64,000 bases of DNA from Variovorax sp. OAS795 (GCF_040546685.1 NZ_JBEPOH010000001.1:434001-498000); one strand, 5' to 3'; positions 21,713-30,834 are shown, counted from the stretch's first letter. The notes: generated by a model not told the origin, from the sequence alone. Numbers and translations are program-made.

Positions 21713-22636
21713 ATGGCCAAGGTTTTCATCGACGGCGAAGCCGGTACCACCGGGCTGCAGATTCGCGAGCGGCTCCAGACGATGCCGCAGATCGAACTCG
21801 TGAGCATTGCGCCCGAGCTGCGAAAAGACGTGAACGCCAAGCGCGAGCTCATGGCAGGCGTCGACCTGGTGGTGCTGTGCCTGCACGACGACGCGGCGCG
21901 TGAATCGGTGGCGCTCATCGACCAGTTGCAAGGCAAGAAGCCCAAGATCATCGATGCCTCCACCGCGCACCGCGTGGCACCCGGCTGGGTGTTCGGCTTC
22001 CCCGAACTCGCCGAAGGCCACTGGCAGGCCGTGGCCAAGGCCGACCGCGTCGGCAACCCGGGCTGCTACGCCACCGGCGCGATCGCCATCGTGCGTCCGC
22101 TGGTCGATGCCGGCCTGCTGCCGGCCGACTTCCCCATCTCGCTGCCTTCGGTGAGCGGCTATTCGGGCGGCGGGCGCGCCATGATCGAGGAGTACGAGAG
22201 CGGCAAGGCGCCGTTGTTCGAGACCTACGCGCTCGGCCTCAAGCACAAGCACATTCCCGAGATCATGAAGTACACCGGCCTCGTGCGCCGGCCGGTCTTC
22301 ATTCCTTCGGTGGGCAACTTCAAGCAGGGCATGCTGGTGCAACTGCCGCTGCACCTCGACCTGCTGCCCGGCAAGCCGAAATCCGGCGACCTGCACGACG
22401 CGCTGGCTGCGCACTACGCCAAGAGCAACACGCCCGAGCAGTTCGTCAAGGTGCTGCCGCCGACCGAAAACGGCAAGCTCGACGCGCTGGCGCTCAACGA
22501 CACCAACCAGCTCGAGATCCGCGTGTTCCCGAACGAGGACCACCACCATGCGGTGGTGATTGCGCGCCTGGACAACCTCGGCAAGGGCGCCAGCGGCGCC
22601 GCGGTGCAGAACCTGAAGCTGATGCTGGCGCTCTGA
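21713..22636 (+). CDS. argC: N-acetyl-gamma-glutamyl-phosphate reductase (short type)
   Basis: A 307-residue ArgC of the shorter class, which reduces N-acetylglutamyl phosphate to the semialdehyde with NADPH in arginine synthesis. Seen: [20 protein letters not shown] nucleotide-binding start, DASTAHR (81-87), catalytic Cys118 in GNPGCYATG, and the SVGNFKQGM loop. The start ATG at 21713 begins the fold directly. It stands alone, divergent from sucC and convergent with the next gene. Confidence 0.96.
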   Translation: MAKVFIDGEAGTTGLQIRERLQTMPQIELVSIAPELRKDVNAKRELMAGVDLVVLCLHDDAARESVALIDQLQGKKPKIIDASTAHRVAPGWVFGFPELAEGHWQAVAKADRVGNPGCYATGAIAIVRPLVDAGLLPADFPISLPSVSGYSGGGRAMIEEYESGKAPLFETYALGLKHKHIPEIMKYTGLVRRPVFIPSVGNFKQGMLVQLPLHLDLLPGKPKSGDLHDALAAHYAKSNTPEQFVKVLPPTENGKLDALALNDTNQLEIRVFPNEDHHHAVVIARLDNLGKGASGAAVQNLKLMLAL

Positions 22637-22664
22637 GCGCCAGCCAATTCGTTTCGCCTCGGGT

Positions 22665-23402
22665 TCAGTGGACGAGCCAGAGGCCCACGCCCAGCAAGAC
22701 CGCGTGCGCGCCGAGCGCGATGTAGAGCAGCGTGCGCGACGGCGTCGACATTTCCTGCAGCGTCTCGTGGATGCGGCGCGTGAGCAGGGCGCGCAAGGCC
22801 GGGTCTTGCGCCGCACCCTCCCCTGCCACCGGTTCTTGCTGCGCTGAACGGCCTTGCTGCCATTCGGCCAGCATGTCGCTCATCGGCAGCCGGTTGAGCA
22901 CGAAGCCCACCACCGAACGCACCGCCCTGCCCTCGCCCAGCACCGGCGCCAGCTGCTGGGTCAAGGCATCGACCGACAGCCAGTCGGCCGCACGCTGCAT
23001 CGTGCCGTGGGTGCGCGGCATGGCTTCGATGCGGCCCGCAATCGCGCCGGCCAGGCGCTGGGACACGGCCTCGCCGCGCGCGGCCACCAGGTGCCGCATG
23101 GCCTTGGTCCGGCCCTGGTGCACGCCCAGCATCAGGTAGACGGCGCCAAAAAGGAACAGCAGCACCGCGACCAGCAGCGGCGGCGAAGTGATGAGCGCGA
23201 GCACCGCGCCAAAGCCGCCCGCGCGCGCCGCCGTGTTGCCGGGGCCCTCCAACTGAGCCAACTGGCTCAGATAGAAAAAGAAAACGCCGCCGCCAAGAAT
23301 CAGGGCAAGCAGGCCGCCCTTGATGACGGAGCCGGCGAACGCGGCTCCGGCCTTGACGCCAGTGCGGACGAGCGATGGCTGGGCGGGCTGGTCTGTGGAC
23401 AT
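22665..23402 (-). CDS. Uncharacterised membrane protein
   Basis: A 245-residue protein with no motif I recognise. Hydrophobic segments lie near 25-47 (GGLLALILGGGVFFFYL), 62-88 (LALITSPPLLVAVLLFLFGAVYLML) and at the C-terminus (LLYIALGAHAVLLGVGLWLVH). The soluble stretch between 90 and 220 is helical, Ala/Arg-rich and carries a possible coiled coil (MRHLVAARGEAVSQRLAGAIAGRIEAM). The start MSTDQP at 23402 was preferred to an ATG five codons earlier. Codon use matches the neighbours. It converges with argC. Confidence 0.75.
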   Translation of the reverse strand: MSTDQPAQPSLVRTGVKAGAAFAGSVIKGGLLALILGGGVFFFYLSQLAQLEGPGNTAARAGGFGAVLALITSPPLLVAVLLFLFGAVYLMLGVHQGRTKAMRHLVAARGEAVSQRLAGAIAGRIEAMPRTHGTMQRAADWLSVDALTQQLAPVLGEGRAVRSVVGFVLNRLPMSDMLAEWQQGRSAQQEPVAGEGAAQDPALRALLTRRIHETLQEMSTPSRTLLYIALGAHAVLLGVGLWLVH

Positions 23403-23584
23403 GCGAAGTTCCTCCAACTGATTTTTTTTCTATTTTCTGGCGCGTCGATCTCTGGAATCGATGCGAGCCGGTCTTAAAGATTCTGCAGACGTGAACAAGT
23501 GCAGAAGGCACCGAGCGCATTCGATCATGCCATTGGCCAGCGAGCCCAGAATCACGCGCACACAACAAAACGGGAGGAATTTCG

Positions 23585-24022
23585 ATGGACCACAAGTTTC
23601 AAAAACCCACGGGCGCGTTTGTTGCCGCGTCGTGGGCCGCACTGTTTGCAGGCGGGGGCGTCTATCTGGTCGGGCTATGGAATGCCACCATGCAGCTCAA
23701 CGAAAAGGGCTATTACTTCACCCTCCTCATGTACGGCCTCTTTGCCGCCGTGTCACTGCAGAAGACCGTGCGCGACCGTCTCGAGGGAACGCCGGTCACC
23801 GGCATTTACTTTGGCTTTTGCTGGATATCGCTGCTGCTTGCAATCGGGTTGCTGGCTGTGGGCCTGTTCAATGCAACGCTCGCCAACAGCGAGAAAGGCT
23901 TCTATGCCATGGCGTTCCTGCTGAGCCTTTTCGGGGCTGTGGCGGTACAGAAGAATGTTCGCGACGTCGCGTCGCAAGACAAGGGAACGGGCTCCGGCGC
24001 CGATATTCCTGAACTCGAATGA
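23585..24022 (+). CDS. YiaA/YiaB-family inner membrane protein
   Basis: A 145-residue protein with four hydrophobic helices in two similar halves: AAWSAALFAGG-type segment then [20 protein letters not shown], repeated as [20 protein letters not shown]. The duplicated LxNA(T/M)...EKGxY pattern and following QK(T/N)VRD motif mark the YiaAB domain. Function is unknown in the family. The start follows a GGGAGG ribosome-binding site. Confidence 0.85.
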   Translation: MDHKFQKPTGAFVAASWAALFAGGGVYLVGLWNATMQLNEKGYYFTLLMYGLFAAVSLQKTVRDRLEGTPVTGIYFGFCWISLLLAIGLLAVGLFNATLANSEKGFYAMAFLLSLFGAVAVQKNVRDVASQDKGTGSGADIPELE

Positions 24023-24073
24023 CGCGCTGCTGCGGCGCGGCCCCACACGCCCGTTGCGCAAGCACGCTCGAAG

Positions 24074-24472
24074 TCAGCCGGCTTCCAGCAAACGCCGCAG
24101 CGACTTCAAGTCGCGCGCAATCCAGGCGGCGTCGCGCTCGAAGGCCGCATCGTCCATGTGCGGCTGGCGCAGCAGCGTGAACTGGAACTCGCAGAGGCAC
24201 GGCGCGACACCGATCACGCGGAACGGCAGGTAGATTTCGGGCACGCCTTCGGGCGCGACCCAATGGTCGAGCACGCCAAGTTCGTTGGCGGGTGCGAAGC
24301 GCAGGCGGGCTTCGCCGTCCGGCGTCGTGGCCACCCAGTGATCGCCGTGCGGAACCAAGGCGCTCTTCGCCAGGCCACTGGCCCAGTCGGGCAGGCGCGC
24401 CGGGTCGGAGGCCAGCGCATAGGCGCGGCGCCAGTCGCAGGCCACGCGCTGCGTGACGACGCGGGACTGCAT
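24074..24472 (-). CDS. SRPBCC-fold (polyketide cyclase/START-like) protein
   Basis: A 132-residue protein with the helix-grip layout: an N-terminal strand (SRVVTQRVACDW), a helix then LPDWASGLAKSALV, strands across the middle (HWVATTPDGEARLRF, GVLDHWVAPEGVPEIYLPFRVI), and a long C-terminal helix (DAAFERDAAWIARDLKSLRRLLE). Such proteins bind hydrophobic ligands; the ligand here is unknown. The start MQSRVV at 24472 has GAAGG eight bases before it. The alternative start at 24514 would overlap recX. It follows recX by ten bases. Confidence 0.75.
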   Translation of the reverse strand: MQSRVVTQRVACDWRRAYALASDPARLPDWASGLAKSALVPHGDHWVATTPDGEARLRFAPANELGVLDHWVAPEGVPEIYLPFRVIGVAPCLCEFQFTLLRQPHMDDAAFERDAAWIARDLKSLRRLLEAG

Positions 24473-24482
24473 CGCGCCGCCT

Positions 24483-24956
24483 TCATTCGCTTGTTTCGTT
24501 GTCGTCGTCGCCATCGAAATCGCTCCTGAGTACCTTGGCCACCACGGCGCCCGAAAAGCCGCGCGCCAATAGAAAGCGCATCTGTTTGGCGCGCTCCTTG
24601 GCGTCGGCGGGCGGCGCGTCGAAACGGCGTCGCCACAAGGCCGTGGCGCGCGCCACTTCGGTGCCTTGCAGGCTGGCCACTGCTTCTGCGATGGCCTCGG
24701 GCGCGATGCCCTTGGCCTGCAGTTCCTGGCGCACCCGCAAGGCGCCGGACCGGGCGGCGCGCTGGTTCAACACCGAGGCCACCACGCGCGGCTCGCTGAT
24801 GAAATCCTTGGCGGCCAGTTCGTCGAGCGCGCGGGCCAGCGTGCCGGGCTCTTCTTCGTGCCGGGCCAGCTTGCGCTCCAGTTCCGCGCGCGAATGTTCG
24901 CGCTGGCTCAGGAGCCGCAATGCGCGGCCTTTGAGGGAGGGGGCGCCGAAAGCCAT
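24483..24956 (-). CDS. recX: Regulatory protein RecX
   Basis: A 157-residue RecX, which binds RecA filaments and limits their growth. The three-helix repeats are visible: LRLLSQREHSRAELERKLARH, ALDELAAKDFISEPRVVASVLNQRAAR, and KQMRFLLARGFSGAVVAKVL. It lies 48 bases after recA on the same strand, the usual arrangement, so it should be induced with recA. Confidence 0.95.
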   Translation of the reverse strand: MAFGAPSLKGRALRLLSQREHSRAELERKLARHEEEPGTLARALDELAAKDFISEPRVVASVLNQRAARSGALRVRQELQAKGIAPEAIAEAVASLQGTEVARATALWRRRFDAPPADAKERAKQMRFLLARGFSGAVVAKVLRSDFDGDDDNETSE

Positions 24957-25004
24957 GCCGGGTGTTGCCTGGCGCGGCCTTGGAGCAGGCCGCGCCGTGC
25001 TGGC

Positions 25005-26120
25005 TTACTCGCCCTTGTCGGCCTTCTCTGCCTTGGAAGCCTTGGCAGGCTTCTCGGCCTTTTCTGGCGTGGCGTCGGCATCGGCCGCGAGCAGCGGAAT
25101 GCCCAGCGACTCGCGCACCTTGTTCTCGATTTCGCGCGACAGCTCGGGGTTCTCGCGCAGGAACTCGCGCGCGTTGTCGCGGCCCTGGCCGATCTTTTCG
25201 CCGTTGTAGGCGTACCAGGCGCCCGACTTGTCGAGGATCTTGGCGGTCACGCCCATGTCGATGATCTCGCCTTCGCGGCTGATGCCTTCGCCGAACAGGA
25301 TGTCGAACTCGGCCGTCTTGAACGGAGGGCTGACCTTGTTCTTCACCACCTTGACCTTGGTTTCGTTGCCGATGGCCTCGTCGCCTTTCTTGATGGTGCC
25401 GATGCGGCGGATGTCCAGGCGCACCGAGGCGTAGAACTTCAGCGCGTTGCCGCCGGTGGTGGTTTCGGGCGAGCCGAACATCACGCCGATCTTCATGCGG
25501 ATCTGGTTGATGAAGATGACCATGCAGTTGGTCTTCTTGATGGTGGCGGTGAGTTTGCGCAGGGCCTGGCTCATCAGGCGGGCCTGCAGGCCGGGCAGCG
25601 AGTCGCCCATTTCGCCTTCGATTTCGGCCTTGGGCGTGAGCGCGGCGACCGAGTCGATGACGATCAGGTCGACGGCGCCCGAGCGCACCAGCGAATCGAC
25701 GATCTCGAGCGCCTGCTCGCCGGTGTCGGGCTGGCTGATCAGCAGGTCGGACAGGTTCACGCCGAGCTTCTGGGCGTATTGCACGTCGAGCGCATGCTCG
25801 GCATCGACGAAGGCGCAGGTGCCGGCCTGCTTCTGCATGGCGGCGATGACCTGCAGGGTGAGCGTGGTCTTGCCCGAGGATTCCGGGCCGTAGATCTCGA
25901 TGACGCGGCCGCGCGGCAGGCCGCCGACGCCCAGTGCGATGTCCAGGCCCAGCGAGCCGGTGGAGACCACCTGGATGTCCTCGAGCGCCTCGCCCTCCCC
26001 CAGCCGCATGATCGTGCCCTTGCCGAACTGCTTTTCGATCTGGGCCAGCGCGGCCTGCAGGGCCTTGGCCTTTTCACTGTTGGCGACCGAGATGCTTGCG
26101 CCCTTGACGACTGCGTCCAT
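25005..26120 (-). CDS. recA: Recombinase RecA
   Basis: A 371-residue RecA, the strand-exchange ATPase and LexA co-protease. Walker A is [10 protein letters not shown] (78-87); [20 protein letters not shown] holds Walker B and the DNA-binding region; [13 protein letters not shown] is loop L2. The C-terminal 30 residues are a Lys/Ala/Glu-rich tail. A LexA-like box lies 63-82 bases upstream. Confidence 0.98.
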   Translation of the reverse strand: MDAVVKGASISVANSEKAKALQAALAQIEKQFGKGTIMRLGEGEALEDIQVVSTGSLGLDIALGVGGLPRGRVIEIYGPESSGKTTLTLQVIAAMQKQAGTCAFVDAEHALDVQYAQKLGVNLSDLLISQPDTGEQALEIVDSLVRSGAVDLIVIDSVAALTPKAEIEGEMGDSLPGLQARLMSQALRKLTATIKKTNCMVIFINQIRMKIGVMFGSPETTTGGNALKFYASVRLDIRRIGTIKKGDEAIGNETKVKVVKNKVSPPFKTAEFDILFGEGISREGEIIDMGVTAKILDKSGAWYAYNGEKIGQGRDNAREFLRENPELSREIENKVRESLGIPLLAADADATPEKAEKPAKASKAEKADKGE

Positions 26121-26182
26121 GTGGAATCTCCTTGAAAATCAACGGTTTGTGTGAGGTTGCCATCCATCTGCTTTTAACCACA

Positions 26183-26202
26183 GGCTGGATGCTTGAACAG
26201 TA
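26183..26202 (-). promoter_or_regulatory. LexA (SOS) box upstream of recA
   Basis: The minus strand reads TACTGT, eight bases, then CCAG: CTG-N10-CAG with one perfect TACTGT half-site. It lies about 63 bases before the recA ATG, in the expected promoter position. Confidence 0.75.
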
Positions 26203-26221
26203 GTGTAGGGGTTCGTTGGTT

Positions 26222-26233
26222 TGAGTAAACTCA
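26222..26233. promoter_or_regulatory. Palindrome before the marR-like gene, possible autoregulatory operator
   Basis: TGAGTAAACTCA is a perfect 12-bp palindrome 32 bases before the MarR-type ATG. A TTTACTATTTAG stretch downstream may be the -10 area. MarR proteins commonly repress their own promoters through such sites; the link is inferred. Confidence 0.4.
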
Positions 26234-26265
26234 TTTTTTGGTCAGTTTGCTTTACTATTTAGCGG

Positions 26266-26751
26266 ATGGCCGAAACCGCTTTTCCGACCGATGCCGACGC
26301 CTGGCGGCAAACCCACCTGGGGCGGCTGCTGGGCCATGCGATGCGCCGCTTCGACGAGCGCGTGCTCGAACTCATGGCGCACGACGTCGACGTGCCGCTG
26401 GCGCTGTCGAACCTGGCGGCCCGCGCCCAGGTGAGTGCCGCGCACATCCACATCACGCGGCACCTGGCGCGCGAGGGTTCGCGCCTGACCGACATGGCCG
26501 CACGCGCCGGCATGACCAAGCAGGCGATGGGCGCTCTGGTGGACCAGTGCGAGGCCTGGGGCCTGGTGACGCGCGGGCCCGACCCGCTCGACGCCCGCGC
26601 GCGGCGCGTGCTCTTCACTGCCGACGGGCTGGCGTGGCTCGACGCCTTCCGCAGCGCGGTGACGCAGGCCGAGCGCGAATTCCGCGCCAGCGTGGGCAGC
26701 GACGTGGCCACGGTGGTAACCATCGGTCTGGAAGCCTATACAGCGGGCTAG
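26266..26751 (+). CDS. MarR-family transcriptional regulator
   Basis: A 161-residue winged-helix regulator. Seen: recognition-helix region REGSRLTDMAARAGMTKQAMGALVDQ (about 76-101), followed by the wing GLVTRGPDPLDARARRVLFTADG. Flanking helices supply the dimer interface. It lies divergent from recA and 67 bases before a two-component operon in the same direction. Ligand and targets are unknown. Confidence 0.9.
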   Translation: MAETAFPTDADAWRQTHLGRLLGHAMRRFDERVLELMAHDVDVPLALSNLAARAQVSAAHIHITRHLAREGSRLTDMAARAGMTKQAMGALVDQCEAWGLVTRGPDPLDARARRVLFTADGLAWLDAFRSAVTQAEREFRASVGSDVATVVTIGLEAYTAG

Positions 26752-26818
26752 ACTCGGCCAGCGAGACATATGTGAACGCGGCGCCAGCGCGGCGCCCGAA
26801 CCCGGCCGGAGGTGGCTC

Positions 26819-27493
26819 ATGCGGATTCTGATTGCCGAAGACGACCAGGTGCTGGCCGATGCCCTGCTGCGCAGCCTGCGCACCTCGGGCGCGGCGGTGG
26901 ACCACGTGGCGAACGGCTCGCAGGCCGATACCGCCCTCATGACACACAGCGAGTTCGACCTGCTGATCCTCGACCTGGGGCTGCCCAACCTGCACGGCAT
27001 CGAGATACTGAAGCGGCTGCGCGCGCGCGGCTCGCAGCTGCCGGTGCTGGTGCTCACCGCGGCCGACAGCGTGGAAGAGCGCGTCAAGGGCCTGGACCAC
27101 GGCGCCGACGACTACATGGCCAAGCCCTTCAGCCTGCAGGAGCTCGAAGCGCGCGTGCGGGCGCTCACGCGGCGCGGCATGGGCGCCACCAGCAACACGA
27201 TCCGGCACGGCCCGCTGGTCTACGACCAGGCCGGCCGCGTGGCCACCATCGACGGCAAGATGGTCGAGCTCTCGGCGCGCGAACTGGGCCTGCTCGAAGT
27301 GCTGCTGCAGCGCGCGGGCCGGCTGGTCAGCAAGGACCAGCTGGTGGAGCGCCTGTGCGAATGGGGCGAGGAGGTGAGCCTCAACGCGATCGAGGTGTAC
27401 ATCCACCGCCTGCGCAAGAAGATCGAGAAGGGGCCGGTGCGCATCGCCACGGTGCGCGGCCTCGGCTACTGCCTCGAAAAAATCCAGCAATGA
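26819..27493 (+). CDS. OmpR-family response regulator, TctD/QseB-like
   Basis: A 224-residue response regulator. The receiver has the acidic pair in AEDD (7-9), phospho-acceptor Asp52 in LILDLGLP, Thr80 and Lys102 in YMAKPFS. The C-terminal winged helix ends with the family pattern VEVYIHRLRKKI and TVRGLGYCL. It is followed 37 bases later by its presumed sensor kinase. Confidence 0.94.
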   Translation: MRILIAEDDQVLADALLRSLRTSGAAVDHVANGSQADTALMTHSEFDLLILDLGLPNLHGIEILKRLRARGSQLPVLVLTAADSVEERVKGLDHGADDYMAKPFSLQELEARVRALTRRGMGATSNTIRHGPLVYDQAGRVATIDGKMVELSARELGLLEVLLQRAGRLVSKDQLVERLCEWGEEVSLNAIEVYIHRLRKKIEKGPVRIATVRGLGYCLEKIQQ

Positions 27494-27530
27494 CGCCCGG
27501 GCGTGCCCGGCGGCCCGGAGGCCGCAAGCC

Positions 27531-28976
27531 TTGAAATTGTTCCAGCGCGCGCAGCGCTCCCTGTTCGGCGAGATCCTCGACTGGATGCTCACGCCGCTCT
27601 TGCTGCTGGTGCCGGTGAGCATCGGCGTGACGTGGCTGGTGGCGCAGGGCATCGCCAATGCGCCTTTCGACCGTGCGCTCGAATACAACGTGCAGACCTT
27701 GGCGCGGCTGGTCACGGTGCAGCAGGGACAGACGGAGTTCGTGCTGCCGCAGCCCGCGCGCGAGATCCTGCGGGCCGACGATGCCGACCGCGTGTACTAC
27801 CAGCTGCTGGACAGCCACGGCAAGCTGCTCAGCGGCGAACCCGACGTGCCGCATCCCAACACCGACGAGCCCCCGGTCACGGGCGTGGTCACGCTGCGCA
27901 ATGGCGAAATGCGCGGCAAGCCGGTGCGCGTGGCCTCGCTCTGGCTGGCCGACGGCGACGACGACGCGGTGACGGCGCTGTTGCAGGTGGCCGAGACGCG
28001 CGAGAAGCAGTCGGTGCTGGCCACCGAGATCATCAAGGGCGTGCTGCTGCCGCAGTTCGCCATCCTGCCATTGGCCGTGCTGCTGATCTGGCTGGCGCTG
28101 GTGCGCGGCATCAAGCCGCTGTCGGTGGTGGAGGCGCGCATCCGCGAGCGGCGCCCGGGCGACCTGAGCCCGCTCGACGAATCGTCGGTGCCGCTGGAAG
28201 TGGTGCCGCTGGTGTCCTCGGTCAACGAGCTGCTCGACAAGCTCAACGAATCGATCCACACCCAGAAGCGCTTCCTGGCCGACGCGGCGCACCAGCTCAA
28301 GACGCCGCTCGCGGGCCTGCGCATGCAGGCCGACCTGGCCCAGCGCGAAGGGGCCAATGCCGACGAGCTCAAGCAGTCGCTCAAGCAGATCGGCCGCGCC
28401 AGCGTGCGGGCCACGCACACGGTGAACCAGCTGCTGTCGCTGGCGCGCGCCGAGAGCACCGGCGCCGGCACCGGCCGCCAGCCCTGCGACCTGGCCCGGC
28501 TCACGATCGAGGTGGTGCGCGAAGCGGTGCCGCGCGCCATCGAGAAGCGCATCGACCTGGGCTACGACGGCGCCGAGGCAGGCGCGCCGGGCGTGGTGCT
28601 CGAGGGCAACCCGACGCTGCTGAAGGAGCTGGTGCGCAACCTGCTCGACAACGCAATCAACTACACGCCATCGACCGCCGAACGGCCCGGCGTGATCACC
28701 GCGCGCGTGCTGGCCGACCCGTTCGGCCACGTGGTGCTGCTGCAGGTGGAGGACAACGGCCCGGGCATCGCGGAATCCGACCGGGAGCTGGTGTTCGAGC
28801 CCTTCTACCGGGTGCTGGGCAACGAGGCCGATGGCTCGGGGCTGGGCCTGCCGATCGTGCGCGAGATTGCCAACCAGCACCATGCGCAGGTCAAGCTCGA
28901 AGATGCGCACCCGGGCCGGCAACCGCCGGGCGCCCGCTTCACGGTGCGCTTCGAGGGCGAAGCAGCGGTGCCCTGA
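27531..28976 (+). CDS. Sensor histidine kinase, TctE-like with 2CSK_N-type sensor region
   Basis: A 481-residue membrane kinase. Two membrane helices (about 20-40 and 172-192) flank a periplasmic sensor region of roughly 130 residues that begins APFDRALEYNVQTLA, as in the 2CSK_N domain of TctE. His254 lies in the H-box DAAHQLKTPLAGLRMQADLA. The N-box LVRNLLDNAINYTP and the G-boxes DNGPGIAES and GSGLGLPIV are complete. The start is TTG at 27531, supported by GGAGG nine bases upstream. TctE relatives sense tricarboxylates; no transporter gene is adjacent, so the signal is open. Confidence 0.92.
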   Translation: MKLFQRAQRSLFGEILDWMLTPLLLLVPVSIGVTWLVAQGIANAPFDRALEYNVQTLARLVTVQQGQTEFVLPQPAREILRADDADRVYYQLLDSHGKLLSGEPDVPHPNTDEPPVTGVVTLRNGEMRGKPVRVASLWLADGDDDAVTALLQVAETREKQSVLATEIIKGVLLPQFAILPLAVLLIWLALVRGIKPLSVVEARIRERRPGDLSPLDESSVPLEVVPLVSSVNELLDKLNESIHTQKRFLADAAHQLKTPLAGLRMQADLAQREGANADELKQSLKQIGRASVRATHTVNQLLSLARAESTGAGTGRQPCDLARLTIEVVREAVPRAIEKRIDLGYDGAEAGAPGVVLEGNPTLLKELVRNLLDNAINYTPSTAERPGVITARVLADPFGHVVLLQVEDNGPGIAESDRELVFEPFYRVLGNEADGSGLGLPIVREIANQHHAQVKLEDAHPGRQPPGARFTVRFEGEAAVP

Positions 28977-28991
28977 ATCGCGTCCGGCGCG

Positions 28992-29198
28992 TCAGGGCGC
29001 GCCGTTGCCGCTCTTGCTGTCCTTGCTGTCCTTGCGGACCTGGAGCCATTCGGGGTGGACCTGGCGCGCGAGGCGCTGCGGTTCGCGCTCGTTGAGGCTC
29101 GCGGGCGCCAGCGCGAAACCGGCAAGGTCGCCGCGCGACCAGAGCCAGTAGCCGATGTTGGCAAGGAGCAGGGCGGCGACCAGCAGGCGCAGTTTCAT
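28992..29198 (-). CDS. Small membrane-anchored protein after birA
   Basis: A 68-residue protein starting MKLRLLVAALLLANIGYWLW, a single N-terminal helix without a clear cleavage site, then a polar tail ending KDSKDSKSGNGAP. It begins eight bases after the birA stop on the same strand. Codon use fits the surroundings. No family is recognised; the layout resembles small SPOR-linked or cell-envelope proteins but nothing proves it. Confidence 0.7.
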   Translation of the reverse strand: MKLRLLVAALLLANIGYWLWSRGDLAGFALAPASLNEREPQRLARQVHPEWLQVRKDSKDSKSGNGAP

Positions 29199-29206
29199 CG
29201 GGATCC

Positions 29207-30028
29207 TCAAAAGGCCATGCCGCGCGGACGCACGCTGACTTCGTCGCTCGAGATCATCTGCAATCCGGCGGCGGTGCGCACCTGCAGTTCGCCGCCCCAG
29301 GCCACGCCTTCGCACAGGCCGACGCTGCCGTCGCTGAGCTGCACCTCGCGGCCTCGCAGCGCGTCGCGCGCGGCAAAGCGTTCGGCAAAGGGCACGAAGC
29401 CCTCGGCCTCGAAAACCTGCACGCTGCGCACCAGCGGCACGGCCAGTTCGGCCAGCACCTGGGGCGCCGTGGCCTCTGCGCGCCATTGGCGCAGCCACGC
29501 GGGCGGGGTGCGCATGCCCTCCGCGTCGCGGGGGCCGATGTTGATGCCGATGCCGATCACCAGGTAGCGCGGCGTGGCCGGGCCCTCGGCGCGGCCCGCA
29601 TGCGGCATGGCGGTTTCGATCAGGATGCCGGCGAGCTTGCGGTCGTCCACCCACAGGTCGTTGGGCCACTTGAGGGCAACTTTGGCATCGCCCGAGGGGT
29701 CGAGGCTTTCGGCCACGCCGACACCCACGGCCAGCGAGAGGCCCGACCACTCGCGCGGCGCGAGCGGCAGGCCGAGCGAGAAGGTCAGGGAAGCGGCGCT
29801 TTCTTCGCTTTGCTGCGCGCTCTGCCACGGCCGGCCGAGACGGCCGCGCCCCGCGGTCTGGCGCTCGGCCACAAGCAACACCGGTGGGGTGTGGCCGGCG
29901 CGCGCGCGGCGCATCAGCTCGGTGTTGGTCGAATCGATTTCTTCCACGGCCTCGACCGTGAAGCCGGGCAGCAGCGGCGCCACGGCGGCGGCGATGCGGT
30001 CTTCGAACCAGGCGGCCGTGGTGCCCAT
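29207..30028 (-). CDS. birA: Biotin-acetyl-CoA-carboxylase ligase (no DNA-binding domain)
   Basis: A 273-residue class I biotin protein ligase. Seen: DSTNTELMRRA, the biotinyl-AMP loop AERQTAGRGRLGRPW, LKWPNDLWVDDRKLAGILIE, and YLVIGIGINIGP. It lacks the N-terminal winged helix of E. coli BirA, so it should act only as an enzyme, attaching biotin to AccB and related carriers. The start at 30028 sits just past the SET-gene stop, so the two genes are separated by two bases and probably co-transcribed. Confidence 0.95.
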   Translation of the reverse strand: MGTTAAWFEDRIAAAVAPLLPGFTVEAVEEIDSTNTELMRRARAGHTPPVLLVAERQTAGRGRLGRPWQSAQQSEESAASLTFSLGLPLAPREWSGLSLAVGVGVAESLDPSGDAKVALKWPNDLWVDDRKLAGILIETAMPHAGRAEGPATPRYLVIGIGINIGPRDAEGMRTPPAWLRQWRAEATAPQVLAELAVPLVRSVQVFEAEGFVPFAERFAARDALRGREVQLSDGSVGLCEGVAWGGELQVRTAAGLQMISSDEVSVRPRGMAF

Positions 30029-30030
30029 GT

Positions 30031-30651
30031 TCAGTCCTTGCCGGCCTTCTCGTCTTTCCTGGACTTCTTTTTTTCCGCCTTCTTTTCGGCTTTCTTGTCT
30101 GCCTTCCTGGCCTCTTTCTTTTCGGCCTTTTTCTTTTCGGCCTTCTTCCTGGCCTTTTTCTTCTTTTTCTTTTCCTCGTCTTCGTCCTTGGGCGTCAGCA
30201 AGGTGCCGCGGCAATTCTCGGAGCCGCACCAGCAGGGAAATTCGGCCAGCAGCTTGGGCGTATAGGGCTCGTCGATGATCAGGCCGTAGTCGTAGTTGAG
30301 CTCTTCTCCTGCAGCGATGTTGCGCAGCGCCTTGATATAAACGCGCCCATCGACCTCGTCGGCCTCGCAATTCGGTTCGCACGAATGATTGATCCAGCGC
30401 GCCGCATTGCCGTTGACGTTGCCGTCGATCACGCGCCCGTCGTCGATGTGGAAGTAGAAGGTGTGGTTCGGCTGGGCCGGGTCGTGCGGGTGGCGGCGCA
30501 GCGCCTCTTTCCAGCTGATGACTTCGCCCTTGTATTCGATCAGCGTCTCGCCTTCGGCCAGGTCGTCGACGGCGAACACGCCGTTGCCGTGGACGTCCGA
30601 ACGCCGCATCTGAATGCGGCGGCCGGCGAATTGTGGGGATTTGGAAGGCAT
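30031..30651 (-). CDS. SET-domain protein-lysine methyltransferase with lysine-rich tail
   Basis: A 206-residue protein. Residues 12-150 form a SET domain: SDVHGNGVFAVDDLAEGE (18-35), IEYKGEVIS, RWINHSCEPNC (85-95), the catalytic-core ELNYDY (117-122), and a post-SET cysteine cluster C140, C142, C147 that with C95 would bind zinc. From about residue 155 the chain is almost only Lys, Ala and Glu, like a histone H1 or AlgP-type tail that could bind DNA. SET enzymes methylate lysine in proteins; the substrate here is unknown, and the tail itself could be one. It is divergent from topB and co-directional with birA. Confidence 0.9.
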   Translation of the reverse strand: MPSKSPQFAGRRIQMRRSDVHGNGVFAVDDLAEGETLIEYKGEVISWKEALRRHPHDPAQPNHTFYFHIDDGRVIDGNVNGNAARWINHSCEPNCEADEVDGRVYIKALRNIAAGEELNYDYGLIIDEPYTPKLLAEFPCWCGSENCRGTLLTPKDEDEEKKKKKKARKKAEKKKAEKKEARKADKKAEKKAEKKKSRKDEKAGKD

Positions 30652-30672
30652 CGCCGAAGTCTGTTAGGTTGA

Positions 30673-30709
30673 ATATGCACACATGCGCGTGTGCGCGTGC
30701 GCACACGCG
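30673..30709. other. 37-bp alternating purine/pyrimidine tract (Z-DNA candidate)
   Basis: Thirty-seven bases in the SET/topB intergenic region alternate purine and pyrimidine without a break, mainly CG and CA/TG steps. Such tracts adopt Z-form under negative supercoiling. It lies about 20 bases before the SET start and 126 bases before topB. Confidence 0.7.
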
Positions 30710-30729
30710 GGAAGCCGCAGATTGTATGT

Positions 30730-30808
30730 GGCCCCCACGCTCTCGCACTGCGTGTCGTTGCTGCCCCCCGGAGGGGGCCGCAGGCCGCCTTGAGGCGGCT
30801 CGGCGCCG
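30730..30808. repeat. REP-like intergenic palindromic element
   Basis: The stretch carries two hairpins: CCCCC/GGGGG around CGGA (about 30764-30779) and GCCGCC-TTGA-GGCGGC (30784-30799), preceded by CCCCCACGC and ending near GCGCC. From memory, similar CCCCC-rich intergenic repeats recur in Comamonadaceae genomes; no second copy was noticed here, so repeat status is not shown by this window. Confidence 0.4.
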
Positions 30809-30834
30809 GCCTGGGAACTCTTTTAGGAATGTTG

